From Acinetobacter calcoaceticus (lineage in GTDB: Bacteria; Pseudomonadota; Gammaproteobacteria; Pseudomonadales; Moraxellaceae), in the NCBI RefSeq assembly GCF_016508255.1, contig NZ_JADVKT010000001.1, positions 372,001 to 436,000 of the forward strand: 64,000 bases of DNA, read 5' to 3'. Shown in pieces: positions 8,860 through 18,411 of the stretch. Numbering within the stretch: position 1 is the stretch's first letter; the number at the start of each line of letters is the position of its first letter. Position numbers and translations under genes: made by a program. A model generated the notes under the pieces. That model was not told the DNA's origin. It did not search any database and saw only the letters and a program-made list of their open reading frames with translations.

Positions 8860-8927
8860 ATATTTATGATTAAACAACTAATCATTTAATCATAAAAAAA
8901 GCAAGAACATCGTCTTGCTTCTTTTAG

Positions 8928-9012
8928 TGGTGGGGGCGAAGAGACTCGAACTCTTACACCTTGCGGCGCTGGAACCTAAATCCAGTGCGTCTACCAATTT
9001 CGCCACGCCCCC
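8928..9012 (-). tRNA. tRNA-Leu (TAG anticodon), copy 1
   Basis: An 85-base type II tRNA with CCA encoded. The acceptor is GGGGGCG/CGCCCCC with discriminator A. The anticodon loop TTTAGGT gives TAG, reading CUA/CUN leucine codons. The long variable arm (GCGCCGCAAGGTGT) is typical of leucine tRNAs. Confidence 0.95.
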
Positions 9013-9039
9013 ATCTGGGACATTTATTTAAAATAAATA

Positions 9040-9113
9040 TGGCAGAGGATCAAGGACTCGAACCTTGACGAACGGTTTTGGAGACCGTCATGCTACCATT
9101 ACACCAATCCTCT
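9040..9113 (-). tRNA. tRNA-Trp (CCA anticodon), second copy
   Basis: Identical to the tRNA-Trp at 8786-8859 over all 74 bases. The spacers to the neighbouring tRNAs differ in sequence from those of the other pair. Confidence 0.93.
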
Positions 9114-9167
9114 TCCAAGATTTAGATGACTTAACATCTACATCGAACTTTAAGTCTAAACTTAAAG

Positions 9168-9252
9168 TGGTGGGGGCGAAGAGACTCGAACTCTTACACC
9201 TTGCGGCGCTGGAACCTAAATCCAGTGCGTCTACCAATTTCGCCACGCCCCC
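9168..9252 (-). tRNA. tRNA-Leu (TAG anticodon), promoter-proximal copy
   Basis: Identical to the tRNA-Leu at 8928-9012 over all 85 bases. It is the first gene of the four-tRNA transcript Leu-Trp-Leu-Trp. Confidence 0.95.
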
Positions 9253-9257
9253 CGATG

Positions 9258-9293
9258 GCTGTGTATATTAGCGATAAGAACTTGCAGTGACAA
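9258..9293 (-). promoter_or_regulatory. Sigma70 promoter of the tRNA operon
   Basis: On the - strand TTGTCA (9293-9288), a 17-base spacer and TAATAT (9270-9265) form a near-consensus promoter. Transcription would begin about 9258, only a few bases before the first tRNA-Leu. Confidence 0.8.
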
Positions 9294-9358
9294 GTGTTTT
9301 TTTTTCAAAAATTCCTGACCGAGTAAATAGTATACAGAAACTAGATCAATGATTTTTA

Positions 9359-10162
9359 TCAGATTGAAACTGCTTTTAGGCAATTTATCGCTTCAGCAGC
9401 ATTTAAGAATCGATTTTGTTGTTGTTTTTGCAATAAGCCATAGAGTAAAGAATAAAAATTCATAAATTGTGTTGGTAATTGAATGGTTAAATTTTGGCAA
9501 TGCAACACTGCCCAATCATAGTAACTGCCTGCTTTTAAGCGAGTTTGGGTTAGCCATTCATATAAGACTATACCAAATGCATATAAATCGCTTTGTACAC
9601 TCTTATGAAAACCATGAAATAGTTCTGGTGCCATATAGCGCGGTGTAGCATCAATTACAGAATCAGGGGCTGATATGAACCGTATTTTCTCAAAATCAAT
9701 TAAGTAAGGTTTTTGTTCAAAACCTCGAAAGTGTTCTTTTTTAATATCTCCATGAATCCAACCCAACTCATGAAGTTCTGCAAGCCTCTCCAATGCCAAC
9801 AAAATAGTTTGATAAATATCAGTTAAATCATATTTATAAGGTAAAGGGCCAAACCACACCTCTGTATCAGGTAAAATTAGAACCCTGCCCAAAGTCTGTT
9901 GCAATTGAGAAATCGTAGTGGCTTCAATAATTGTATGCGGTAAAAGCCACTTCGCCCTCTTGTGATGAATATCTTCATAAAATTGTAGTTCATGCAAAAA
10001 ATCTTGCTCACTTTGAGCATGAGTTTCAGGCGAATGATATTTTAACCAATAGTCTTTTTTATCTATGCTACACACCCATAGATACCGCCCTAAAGCGGCA
10101 CTCTCAGGCTTTGTTACACTTTTTAAGTTTTCTATATGCGAAGCAAAATCATGCTTCAGCAT
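9359..10162 (-). CDS. Atypical Ser/Thr protein-kinase-like protein
   Basis: The 267-residue protein has a eukaryotic-like kinase core: candidate ATP lysine K41 (YWLKYH), catalytic loop HGDIKKEH (137-144, Asp139), metal-loop DFE (156-158, in place of DFG), and the APE motif (178-180) followed by SDLYAFGIVLYEWLT. A glycine-rich loop is not evident, and the usual Asn of the catalytic loop (HRDxKxxN) is His144, so activity may be altered or lost. It has no membrane segment. The ATG at 10162 overlaps the upstream patatin gene by 14 bases; a TTG at 10195 would add 11 residues. The tight overlap points to cotranscription with the patatin gene. Substrate is unknown. Confidence 0.75.
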   Translation of the reverse strand: MLKHDFASHIENLKSVTKPESAALGRYLWVCSIDKKDYWLKYHSPETHAQSEQDFLHELQFYEDIHHKRAKWLLPHTIIEATTISQLQQTLGRVLILPDTEVWFGPLPYKYDLTDIYQTILLALERLAELHELGWIHGDIKKEHFRGFEQKPYLIDFEKIRFISAPDSVIDATPRYMAPELFHGFHKSVQSDLYAFGIVLYEWLTQTRLKAGSYYDWAVLHCQNLTIQLPTQFMNFYSLLYGLLQKQQQNRFLNAAEAINCLKAVSI

Positions 10163-11657
10163 AATACGACTCTGGTTGTTGTTGCTTTTCTTCAAAACGC
10201 AAAACTTCTAAACAATGCTGAATCGTCTTACCAATACGAGCATGCGTCTCAATTGAAGAAATTTTTGGCCAAGTCGCGCGTTCCCCTTCTCGTTGCAAAC
10301 GTTTAAACAAATGTGGCCGTGGGTTTTGTAAAGTATAGGTATAGTGACTCAAGCCATATTTAGCAATAATATTAACATCGCCATAATAACGCTGCCCCAT
10401 TACGCCATATCCATGATCGAGTAACCGTCTAATTGGAGAAATAGAGCCAAGTCTTTGACGGGTAAAATCCATTATTCCCATCGATAACACTTTACCTTGA
10501 CGTCTTAAAATCCGTTCAGGCCAACTTAAAACGTCTTTACGAAAACGGTCTGCATCATTTTGCATAAATGGAACAATATGTGGGTTAACCTGACTAGCAA
10601 TGGTGTAATTTAAATTATATAGACGCGCCATTCTTTCTTGCGGAAAATCATTTCTTACACTGCCATCTACCCATTTTGTGTTTGCCATATAAGGCGTGTG
10701 TTCACCGTCATAACGTTTACTGGTTAAACGCACGGGTGGAAATAACACAGGTACAGCACATGAAGCCAATACTGCACTCCACACTAAAACATTTGGCGTC
10801 ATAATAGCATTCATGATTCGCGGGTTTTCTGTTGCATCATAAGGTGCAACCGCAACGTTAATGTTTAAACCAGATTTTTTGAAAGCTTCCTCAAAAGTAA
10901 GATCACCTAAGTTTTCAACAAGGAACTTTTTCAAATAGTGAACATCCGCAATACCACCATTACCCTTAATGAGTTCACGAAGTTTTCTAAAATGAAAAGC
11001 ATCACTAAAGAATTGTTCTCCATTTAATAAATTTTGGACATCTTCACTGGCAGAAGTTCCGAGCATGCCTGTCATAATTGCCCCTGCACTTGAGCCAGAC
11101 AGCACTTTAGGCATTAAATCTTGTTCAATGAGTGCTTTACATACTCCGGTATGAAAAAGACCTAAAGTCGCACCACCCGAGAACATAAGGGCTGGTTGTC
11201 CATATGCTTTTTCACAATTTTCAAAAAACTCGATTTTTTCTTTTCGCTGGAAAGTAATACATTCACTTGAAGCAATATAGGCCAAGCTTTGGCTCACTTC
11301 TTCAATATAATCTTCAATTAACTTTTTTGTTCCCACATGCGTTGCAGCAAAAAGCATCGGGTGACCAATATTTGCAATATCGTAGGTTAGTCCTTCTTTG
11401 AGTAAATAAATGAGGTCTAAGGTTCGATGTTGCTGACGGTATCTTTTCAGTAAAGTGTATCTATAAGAAATTAGCTCTGCATCGAAGTAAGGCGAACTAT
11501 TATCAAATTTCCACTCTTGCACACCAGTTTCTTCATCTAGTTTTAATGCAAAAGACTTCCACTCTTCATAAGATTCGGCCATGTCTAACTGACGTTGTAA
11601 TTTTTTGATACGGTAAGCCTGATGCGGATTCATATCACTTCGTATTTTTTCAAACAT
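10149..11657 (-). CDS. Patatin-like phospholipase with DUF3336-type N-terminus
   Basis: The 502-residue protein has a helical N-terminal part of about 150 residues, as in DUF3336 patatins, then a patatin domain: oxyanion loop SGGATLGLFH (160-169), nucleophile elbow GSSAG (188-192, Ser190) and the Asp of WVDGS (about 330). Patatins hydrolyse phospholipid or triacylglycerol acyl esters with a Ser-Asp dyad; both residues are present. There is no signal peptide, so it acts inside the cell, perhaps at the membrane surface. The 3' end overlaps the atypical kinase gene, suggesting linked function. Confidence 0.87.
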   Translation of the reverse strand: MFEKIRSDMNPHQAYRIKKLQRQLDMAESYEEWKSFALKLDEETGVQEWKFDNSSPYFDAELISYRYTLLKRYRQQHRTLDLIYLLKEGLTYDIANIGHPMLFAATHVGTKKLIEDYIEEVSQSLAYIASSECITFQRKEKIEFFENCEKAYGQPALMFSGGATLGLFHTGVCKALIEQDLMPKVLSGSSAGAIMTGMLGTSASEDVQNLLNGEQFFSDAFHFRKLRELIKGNGGIADVHYLKKFLVENLGDLTFEEAFKKSGLNINVAVAPYDATENPRIMNAIMTPNVLVWSAVLASCAVPVLFPPVRLTSKRYDGEHTPYMANTKWVDGSVRNDFPQERMARLYNLNYTIASQVNPHIVPFMQNDADRFRKDVLSWPERILRRQGKVLSMGIMDFTRQRLGSISPIRRLLDHGYGVMGQRYYGDVNIIAKYGLSHYTYTLQNPRPHLFKRLQREGERATWPKISSIETHARIGKTIQHCLEVLRFEEKQQQPESYYAEA

Positions 11658-11835
11658 ATTTCGTCCTCATCTTCACAGATGATTTTACTGAATAGACATG
11701 ACAACACTATGCGCGGTCTGAACATTTCAATCAATTGCAAAACCGATAAACTGTATAGGCAATAACTTTTTTGTCAGCCTGTGAATTTCGGTGTTAGTAT
11801 CCTAATAAATTACTGTTTAACATGATTGATTAACC

Positions 11836-12717
11836 ATGGCTACCATTGATTTACCAGACAATTTAGTTCAAACATTATCACTTGTATTAAATCAGCTACA
11901 GCAGGTCTTACCTGAACCTAAACAAGAGACAGACTTTACAGCATCTGCTTTTAGATGGGAAAATCAGCAACTTAAAGCCATTTATACGCCGAAAGATATT
12001 TATCTTGATGACCTAAAAGGCATAGAGCGTCAAAAAGAAAAAATTATTCAAAATACTTTGCAATTTCTAAATGGTTTACCAGCAAATGATGTGCTCTTAA
12101 CAGGTTCACGTGGTACAGGTAAATCATCTATTGTTCGTGCTTTACTCACTGAATATGCATCTCAAGGATTACGGTTAATTGAAATTGAGCGTAATGATTT
12201 AGCAGACTTACCTAAAATTCAAAAAATTATTCAAAACCGCCCTGAAAAATACATCGTTTATTGCGATGACTTAGCTTTTAATGCTGAAGATGAAAATTAT
12301 CGTAGTTTAAAAAGTGTATTAGATGGCTCGTTACAGTCAGGTTCAAGTAATTTTATTATTTATGCAACCAGTAACCGTCGCCACCTGTTACCCGAGTTTA
12401 TGCATGAAAATACACCAGTAACCAAGGTTGATGTTCCCCAATATACGGAACTCCACCCTCAAGAAGCGATTGAAGAAAAAATCTCTTTATCAGACCGTTT
12501 TGGTTTATGGCTATCTTTTTACCCAATGGACCAGAGTTTATATTTAGAAATCGTAGAGCATTATATTGATAAGGCAAACATAGCTTTTACAGATGAAGTA
12601 CGTGCGGAAAGTTTACGTTGGTGTCAAATGCGTGGGCAACGCTCTGGACGCGCTGCCTACCAGTTCTCAAAGCACTGGATTGGTTTAAATGGCTTAAAAG
12701 AATTGTCCAACAATTAA
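11836..12717 (+). CDS. DUF815-family P-loop ATPase
   Basis: The 293-residue protein is an AAA-type ATPase of the DUF815 family. The Walker A motif is LLTGSRGTGKSS (about 94-105), with a Walker B-like YCDDLAF near 141-147 and a sensor-like YATSNRRHLLP. The family is common in proteobacteria and its role is not established. No membrane segment or signal peptide. It is transcribed away from the patatin operon, across a 178-bp divergent gap. Confidence 0.82.
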   Translation: MATIDLPDNLVQTLSLVLNQLQQVLPEPKQETDFTASAFRWENQQLKAIYTPKDIYLDDLKGIERQKEKIIQNTLQFLNGLPANDVLLTGSRGTGKSSIVRALLTEYASQGLRLIEIERNDLADLPKIQKIIQNRPEKYIVYCDDLAFNAEDENYRSLKSVLDGSLQSGSSNFIIYATSNRRHLLPEFMHENTPVTKVDVPQYTELHPQEAIEEKISLSDRFGLWLSFYPMDQSLYLEIVEHYIDKANIAFTDEVRAESLRWCQMRGQRSGRAAYQFSKHWIGLNGLKELSNN

Positions 12718-12827
12718 ACCACAATTGTCCCGCAAAGCCTTAGCTTTGGCCTGAAAACAGCTTAGATTTGGCAGTTGTTTTTCATAACCTAAAACAGAGA
12801 TAGTCCTATCCTCATTTAGGTTTAAAT

Positions 12828-13931
12828 ATGAAAAAACAATTGCCAAAAATTTCTATAGGAAGCAAGCTTCTTGGTAAAAGCTTATTGCTCGCACAAGGTG
12901 CTTTAGATCAAGCAGAAAAATATTCAACTCTTCCTTTTAACAAACCTCAGATTATTCAGCCTCGAATTGATGAAAAATATTATAGCTGGACACATTACGG
13001 CATCTTTTTTCCACTTCTACCTGAACCACATCGTTATCTCAACATTATGATTTTGTTGGGTACACCAGGTGCTCTCGCCTTTGACCATGATGACATCATT
13101 ACTGGAAACCCTAGACAAACTACCACATTCTTTTCAAGTACCGCCGCTCTTGAGCAAGCTTTGCTTAAGGCTTATATCATTCCCAAAGAGACAAAAATTA
13201 ATAAAGATGGAAGTTTAATAGAACTTGGTCAGGAAGTTTCAATACAAGGAAAATTCCCAAAAATTCATATTAATGGACATTATGAGGGGCTTGATTTCGA
13301 CTTTGATATCGATATCACTTCACATATTTCTTGGTTTATAAAAACACCTATCTATGATCATTTTAGTCTATTAGCAACATTTAAAGGCTTTTTAAACTAT
13401 CAAGACCAACATATTGAAAGCCAAGGACTTTGTACTTATGAATATGCCCGAGCTGTTGGCCCACATGGGATTGTGAAAGAACTTCTTCCACAAGCTTATA
13501 AACTACCGCTTGATTTTTTTACTTATCAAATTATTAATTTAGATAAAAATACACAGCTTCTTCTAACCAAAGCTGATATTGCAGGACAGGCGGCAGCTTA
13601 TACCCTACATATTAGATATCTTGATCGCCCCGCAGAAATTTATACAGATGTCAGCTTTGATATTATTTCCCATCAAGCAGATGAGTACGTCTCACCAAGC
13701 GGTCAAAAAATGCGCCTTCCAAAACTCTTTTCTTGGATTACTCGCAATGAGGCCAAACAAATTATATTGAATATACAGGCTGAAATTGATTGCCCATTCC
13801 GCTATGGACATGGGCGAGGTTATGCCAGTGGCTATATCTTCACTGGCAATTATTTCGGCAATGAAGTTCAAGGGCGTGGCTATATCGAATACATTGATAT
13901 CGAAAACCAAGCTGTCTTTGAAGATGAGTAA
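12828..13931 (+). CDS. Conserved-looking protein of unknown function
   Basis: The 367-residue soluble protein is not one I can assign with confidence; it resembles the uncharacterised DUF6670-type proteins of Acinetobacter. It has no signal peptide and no clear catalytic motif. A beta-rich pattern fills the second half, with the glycine-rich end YGHGRGYASGYIFTGNYFG followed by EVQGRGYIEYID. Its stop is two bases from the convergent tsaD stop, so there is no room for a terminator between them. It starts 110 bases after the DUF815 ATPase gene and may share its transcript. Confidence 0.6.
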   Translation: MKKQLPKISIGSKLLGKSLLLAQGALDQAEKYSTLPFNKPQIIQPRIDEKYYSWTHYGIFFPLLPEPHRYLNIMILLGTPGALAFDHDDIITGNPRQTTTFFSSTAALEQALLKAYIIPKETKINKDGSLIELGQEVSIQGKFPKIHINGHYEGLDFDFDIDITSHISWFIKTPIYDHFSLLATFKGFLNYQDQHIESQGLCTYEYARAVGPHGIVKELLPQAYKLPLDFFTYQIINLDKNTQLLLTKADIAGQAAAYTLHIRYLDRPAEIYTDVSFDIISHQADEYVSPSGQKMRLPKLFSWITRNEAKQIILNIQAEIDCPFRYGHGRGYASGYIFTGNYFGNEVQGRGYIEYIDIENQAVFEDE

Positions 13932-13933
13932 TT

Positions 13934-14944
13934 TTATTCAGGAATAGACAATTCAGTCATTGGCCAACGTGGGGTTGTGGTTACAGCCAAACCATCATGT
14001 TGACCAGCTTTTAAACGCTGATACCCTGCAAATGCAATCATTGCTCCATTATCAGTACATAAAGCAGGCTCTGCATAATAAACTTGCGCTTTAATTTTCG
14101 CCAATGAAGCTTCTAATTGCTCACGTAAACGTAAATTTGCACTCACACCACCAGCAATAACTAAACGCTTTAGTCCAGTTTGCTTTAAGGCTTTTACTGA
14201 TTTTTTTACAAGCGTATCTACAATTGCTTCTTGAAATGAAGCAGCAATATCGGCGTCATGGTTTTCACCATTCAATTTTTTCAATTGCACAGAAACTGCT
14301 GTTTTTAAACCACTAAAAGAAAAATCTAAGCCTTGATGAAGCATTGGTCGTGGAAATTCAAACGCTGACGGATTACCACTTAAAGCCAATTTCGCAATAT
14401 TGGGGCCACCTGGATATGGCAGGCTCATCATTTTTGCAACTTTATCAAAAGCTTCACCAGCTGCGTCATCGATAGACTCACCCAAGAGTTCATATTGACC
14501 AATACCGTGAGCTGCCATTAATTGTGTATGTCCACCTGAAACTAATAACGCAACAAATGGAAATTCGGGTGGTTGACTTGAGAGTAGAGGTGCCAACATG
14601 TGCCCCTCCATATGATGAACACCAATTGCAGGTTTATTTAAAGAAAAAGCTAACGTTCTTCCAAATAAAGCCCCTGTCATTAAGGCTCCCATTAGACCAG
14701 GACCGCGCGTATAAGCAACCGCATCAATCTCTTGTTTTTTTATTCCGCTTTGCTCAAGCAGTTGATTCATTAAAGGAATTAATTTACGAACGTGGTCACG
14801 AGAAGCAAGTTCAGGAACTACCCCACCATATTCGGCATGAAGTTTAATCTGGCTATAAAGAACCTGTCCCCGCAAGCCGAGTTCGCTATCATAAAGTGCC
14901 AACCCTGTTTCATCACAAGAAGTTTCCAAGCCTAAAACAATCAT
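13934..14944 (-). CDS. tsaD: tRNA N6-threonylcarbamoyltransferase TsaD
   Basis: The 336-residue protein belongs to the Kae1/TsaD ASKHA family, which with TsaB and TsaE transfers threonylcarbamoyl to A37 of ANN-decoding tRNAs. Signatures are [10 protein letters not shown] at the N-terminus, the metal-binding HHMEGH (about 110-115), SGGHTQL and the late CTDNGAMIA. Length matches the family (about 337). I start at the second of two adjacent ATG codons (14944). It is divergent from rpsU, a widespread gene order in gammaproteobacteria. Confidence 0.96.
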   Translation of the reverse strand: MIVLGLETSCDETGLALYDSELGLRGQVLYSQIKLHAEYGGVVPELASRDHVRKLIPLMNQLLEQSGIKKQEIDAVAYTRGPGLMGALMTGALFGRTLAFSLNKPAIGVHHMEGHMLAPLLSSQPPEFPFVALLVSGGHTQLMAAHGIGQYELLGESIDDAAGEAFDKVAKMMSLPYPGGPNIAKLALSGNPSAFEFPRPMLHQGLDFSFSGLKTAVSVQLKKLNGENHDADIAASFQEAIVDTLVKKSVKALKQTGLKRLVIAGGVSANLRLREQLEASLAKIKAQVYYAEPALCTDNGAMIAFAGYQRLKAGQHDGLAVTTTPRWPMTELSIPE

Positions 14945-15089
14945 CAAAACTGCCTTTTATATGAGTCAAAATATTGCAATCGCTATTATAGACTTGTGAT
15001 ATGAGTTGTAAATGAGTAAAATACTGACCTTCACTTGTGATCCGGCACAATAGTGTGCTTGATCTTATCCATAATCTAGAGGATTTTAC

Positions 15090-15305
15090 ATGCCACAAGT
15101 TAAGTTGAAAGAAGGCGAACCAGTTGACGTAGCTATCCGTCGCTTCAAGCGTTCATGCGAAAAAGCTGGTGTTTTAGCTGACGTTCGTAAACGCGAATTC
15201 TACGAAAAACCAACTCAAGAACGTAAGCGCAAAAAAGCTGCTGCAGTTAAACGCTACCAAAAGAAATTGGCTCGCGAATCTGTACGTACTACTCGCCTTT
15301 ACTAA
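15090..15305 (+). CDS. rpsU: 30S ribosomal protein S21
   Basis: A 71-residue, strongly basic protein identical in layout to bacterial S21: [18 protein letters not shown] at the N-terminus and a lysine/arginine-rich C-terminal half ([16 protein letters not shown]). It sits on the 30S platform near the anti-Shine-Dalgarno region and assists initiation. AGAGG lies 10 bases before the ATG. It is followed after 25 bases by the YqeY gene, as in many gammaproteobacteria. Confidence 0.98.
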
Positions 15306-15330
15306 TTAATTTGTGATTGACTGCTAAATT

Positions 15331-15777
15331 ATGACTACTTTAAAAAACCAAATTACTGATGCATTAAAAACTTCTATGCGTGCCAAAGATATGGCAACAG
15401 TGACGGTTTTGCGTGGTCTACAAGCAGCAATTAAGCAAATCGAAGTCGATGAGCGCAAAGAGCTTGACGACGCTCAAGTTCTTGCGGTCATTGAAAAGCA
15501 AATTAAACAACGTAAAGAATCGATCAAAGCCTTTGAAGGTGCTGGTCGTGATGATTTAGCTAGTAAAGAACAAGCCGAAGCTGAGATTTTATCTCAGTTT
15601 CTACCAGAAGCTATGACTGAGGAAGAGCTTGATTCTCTCATTGAGCAAACGATTTCTGCTCAAGAAGCAACTAGCATGAAAGATATGGGTAAGGTGATGA
15701 ATTCTCTACGTCCGATCATAGCCGGGCGTGCCGATCCTTCTCAAGTTTCAGCAAAAATTAAAGCTAAATTAGCTTAA
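15331..15777 (+). CDS. GatB/YqeY domain protein
   Basis: The 148-residue protein is a stand-alone YqeY domain related to the C-terminal tail domain of GatB. The first 90 residues are helical (LKNQITDALKTSMRAKD), and the last 60 form the tRNA-binding-like module ending in GRADPSQVSAKIKAKL. It is thought to interact with tRNA, but no activity is established. It lies in the rpsU transcript and would be coexpressed with S21. Confidence 0.9.
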   Translation: MTTLKNQITDALKTSMRAKDMATVTVLRGLQAAIKQIEVDERKELDDAQVLAVIEKQIKQRKESIKAFEGAGRDDLASKEQAEAEILSQFLPEAMTEEELDSLIEQTISAQEATSMKDMGKVMNSLRPIIAGRADPSQVSAKIKAKLA

Positions 15778-15802
15778 TTTCCTCTCTTAAATTCTTTCCT
15801 TC

Positions 15803-15828
15803 AAGCTAAAAGTTCTTTTAGTTTGTAC
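15803..15828 (+). terminator. Probable terminator of rpsU-yqeY
   Basis: CTAAAAG and CTTTTAG form a tight hairpin, extendable by AAG/TTT, with a short U-run. The loop is very small, so efficiency is uncertain. Confidence 0.5.
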
Positions 15829-15864
15829 GCATTTGCATATCTGAAAATTTTGAAAAATATATAT

Positions 15865-17355
15865 TTAAATTTTCATTCTTCGCTCATCTTGCATTTGTTT
15901 CAATCTACTGTCTATTCTAGCTAACATTGCATGATTATCTTTTGCTAATCGCTGGGCATGTAACATTGATTTAATTGCATTTTCCTCACTCCCCGACCAA
16001 TATTCAGCTTCGGCTCGATAGCGTAGAACGTTGACTGCTCTCAATGGCCCTGCTTTGTCCAAATTAGCGGCTTGCTGTAAAAATTGCCAACCTTGTATAT
16101 CTCTTGGGTTTTTATTAATAAATCGTTGAACAAGAGTTTGAACTTGTGCAAATTTTCCTTGACGTAACAATACTTCAGCCATTTTATAACTAAAAGCTCT
16201 ATTCTCAGGCATAGTCATTTGTGTAGAGGCAATTGAAGAATACGCTTGATCAAGCTTGTTTTGCCCCAGATAAATATCTGTCTGCAATAACGTAACAAGA
16301 GGTTTCCCACTAGATTTTGCTTGATCTAAGGTAGACTGTGCCTGTGCATAATCCCCTTGTTTTACATAAAAAGCTGCCAAACCAATAAGACCAGCAATAT
16401 TTTTTTGTGAAGCCAAACTTTGTAGCTGATTTTCAGTAGCTTGATCTGAAACCACCATTGTGTACCATTTTAAAATTTCAAAATCGACATCATATATACG
16501 ATTTTTGACTTTAGGCATTTGGTTTGCACGAAGTCGAGCTTCACTCATACGCTCAGTCGTCAATGGGTGGGTCAGCCAAAAATCTGGTAAAAAACTTACC
16601 TGACTAGTCGTACGATGCATTGTTTCAAAATAATCTGCCATACTTTGAGGGTTATAACCCGCTGCATACATATATTGCATACCAATACGGTCTGCTTCAC
16701 GTTCTTGGTTTCGACTATATGTTAACTGGCTATCCATTAATGCAGCTTGTGTTCCCAACATCACTGCCGCTCCTGCATCTCCACCGCCCTGTGCAGCTAT
16801 TGCCACACCTGCTAAAAGCCCTGCTAAACTCAATAAAGTTTGCCCCTTGAAGGCTTCTTCTGAACGACTAAAATGTCTTTGTGATACGTGTGCAATCTCA
16901 TGTGCCATAACCCCAGCAATTTCATCAATATTGCGAGCTGAAGCAATAAGCCCAGTATTGAGCGCGAATAGGCCACCAGGAACAGCAAAAGCATTAATTT
17001 GTGGATCTTTAATAACAACTAGACCAATAGGCTGACCAAGTTGGGTCTCACTCAAAATATTTGAAAATACTTGAAAAAATTGGTCTTCGAGCCAGATATC
17101 TTGAATAACTGGCATCTGCTTATGAACTTCACGGAAAACTTTTTCGCCAATAAATTTTTCTTTTTGTTGATCAAGCAAGCCTATCCCACTTCCAATATTT
17201 GGAATTTCCACCTGATTCGCAGATGGCTGAGGGTCGAAAGACTGCGCATACGAAGCATTTGCTATAAAAGTCGCACTTAAAATAACTGGCAAAAATCTCA
17301 AAAGTTTTTCTCTATTAAAATTAAACCATAAAAAAAGCCTACTGATATGAACCAT
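15865..17355 (-). CDS. bepA: BepA-like periplasmic M48 metalloprotease with TPRs
   Basis: The 496-residue protein has an extended signal peptide (to about residue 37, ASYA-QS), an M48 zinc protease domain with HEIAH (152-156) and the third ligand in NQEREADRIG, then TPR-like helical repeats to the end. This is the BepA/YfgC layout: a periplasmic protease and chaperone that helps assemble LptD and degrades stalled outer-membrane proteins at the BAM complex. Length matches E. coli BepA (487). All zinc ligands are intact, unlike the M48 protein at 19160-21064. Confidence 0.9.
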   Translation of the reverse strand: MVHISRLFLWFNFNREKLLRFLPVILSATFIANASYAQSFDPQPSANQVEIPNIGSGIGLLDQQKEKFIGEKVFREVHKQMPVIQDIWLEDQFFQVFSNILSETQLGQPIGLVVIKDPQINAFAVPGGLFALNTGLIASARNIDEIAGVMAHEIAHVSQRHFSRSEEAFKGQTLLSLAGLLAGVAIAAQGGGDAGAAVMLGTQAALMDSQLTYSRNQEREADRIGMQYMYAAGYNPQSMADYFETMHRTTSQVSFLPDFWLTHPLTTERMSEARLRANQMPKVKNRIYDVDFEILKWYTMVVSDQATENQLQSLASQKNIAGLIGLAAFYVKQGDYAQAQSTLDQAKSSGKPLVTLLQTDIYLGQNKLDQAYSSIASTQMTMPENRAFSYKMAEVLLRQGKFAQVQTLVQRFINKNPRDIQGWQFLQQAANLDKAGPLRAVNVLRYRAEAEYWSGSEENAIKSMLHAQRLAKDNHAMLARIDSRLKQMQDERRMKI

Positions 17356-17434
17356 AAAAAATTATGCTCAATCAATAGACTTTTACTATATCACTCGAAA
17401 TTGACTAGTTTTGCAATGAAGTGTTATTAATCAC

Positions 17435-18400
17435 TTATATAAAGTTTTGGTTTACCAAATATCTAGGAGTTTTATCTTCCAAAGCCTCAACCAGATTTCT
17501 ATAGGCAAGATTTGCCATTTTTTTACGGGTTTCAGCAGTAGCTGAACCCACATGAGGTAAAGTGACTACGTTCGGCAATTTAAAAAGTGCCGAATCTTGT
17601 AAAGGTTCTTTTTCATACACATCTAAGCCAGCAGCAAAGATCTGATTTTGCTGCAAAGCCTCAATTAAAGCTTGCTCATCAACCACAGAACCACGCGCAA
17701 TATTAATAAAAATAGCGTGTTTTTGCATAAGTTCAAACTGAGCTTTACCCATTAGGGCTTTAGATTCATTATTTAAATCAACTGCGGTTACTACAAAATC
17801 GGACCGCTGTAGTAATTGATCTAAACCAAGATATTCTGCGTTTAATGGTTCAGCTAATTCGGGCTTTTCACGACGATTATGGTAAACAATATTCATGTTA
17901 AATCCATAAAAACCACGTCGTGCAATTGCAGCACCAATATTGCCGAGTCCAATAATTCCTAATGTCTTTCCAAAAACATCTAAACCGAATTGCTGAGACC
18001 CTACAGTTCTTTTCCACTCACCTTGTTTAGTCCAATGATCAAGAAAAGGAACTTTTCTAGCAGCGCTTAATAACAATGTAAATGCAAGATCAGCTGTTGT
18101 TTCAGTTAAGACATGAGGCGTATTTGATAACCAGATTTTTCTTTTATTTAAGTAAGCTAGATCATAATTGTCATAGCCCACGGTTACAGATGAAATAATT
18201 TTTAATTTTTGGGCTGGTGCAAGATTACTTTCATTGAGTAACCGTCCTGCACCAATCATCCCGTCAGCATCTACAATGTGTTGTCGTATTTGTTCATTAA
18301 TGTCACCCATTTTTGGGTTAAGAACTACAACATGATAATTCTGTTGTAATCGAGACAAAATTTCTTCATCAATTTGGCTAAAAACTACAACTTTTTTCAT
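17435..18400 (-). CDS. ghrB: 2-hydroxyacid dehydrogenase (glyoxylate/hydroxypyruvate reductase type)
   Basis: The 321-residue protein is a D-isomer-specific 2-hydroxyacid dehydrogenase. It has the NAD(P) loop GLGNIGAAIARR (about 150-161) and the catalytic Arg (INIARGSVVDE), Glu and His (LPHVGSAT) in order. GhrB-type enzymes reduce glyoxylate, hydroxypyruvate or 2-ketogluconate with NADPH; the precise substrate cannot be read from sequence. It follows the 18412-19059 gene by 11 bases, so the two are probably cotranscribed. Confidence 0.85.
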   Translation of the reverse strand: MKKVVVFSQIDEEILSRLQQNYHVVVLNPKMGDINEQIRQHIVDADGMIGAGRLLNESNLAPAQKLKIISSVTVGYDNYDLAYLNKRKIWLSNTPHVLTETTADLAFTLLLSAARKVPFLDHWTKQGEWKRTVGSQQFGLDVFGKTLGIIGLGNIGAAIARRGFYGFNMNIVYHNRREKPELAEPLNAEYLGLDQLLQRSDFVVTAVDLNNESKALMGKAQFELMQKHAIFINIARGSVVDEQALIEALQQNQIFAAGLDVYEKEPLQDSALFKLPNVVTLPHVGSATAETRKKMANLAYRNLVEALEDKTPRYLVNQNFI

Positions 18401-18411
18401 GTAAATCCCTA

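Noticed and set aside
8786-9113. tRNA-Gly suggested by the short glycine-like D arm
   Set aside because: The seven-base anticodon loop CTCCAAA gives anticodon CCA, with A1-U72 and discriminator G, so it is tRNA-Trp.
9065-9271. A 68-codon frame across the second tRNA pair
   Set aside because: It lies entirely over tRNA genes on the other strand and is a chance frame.
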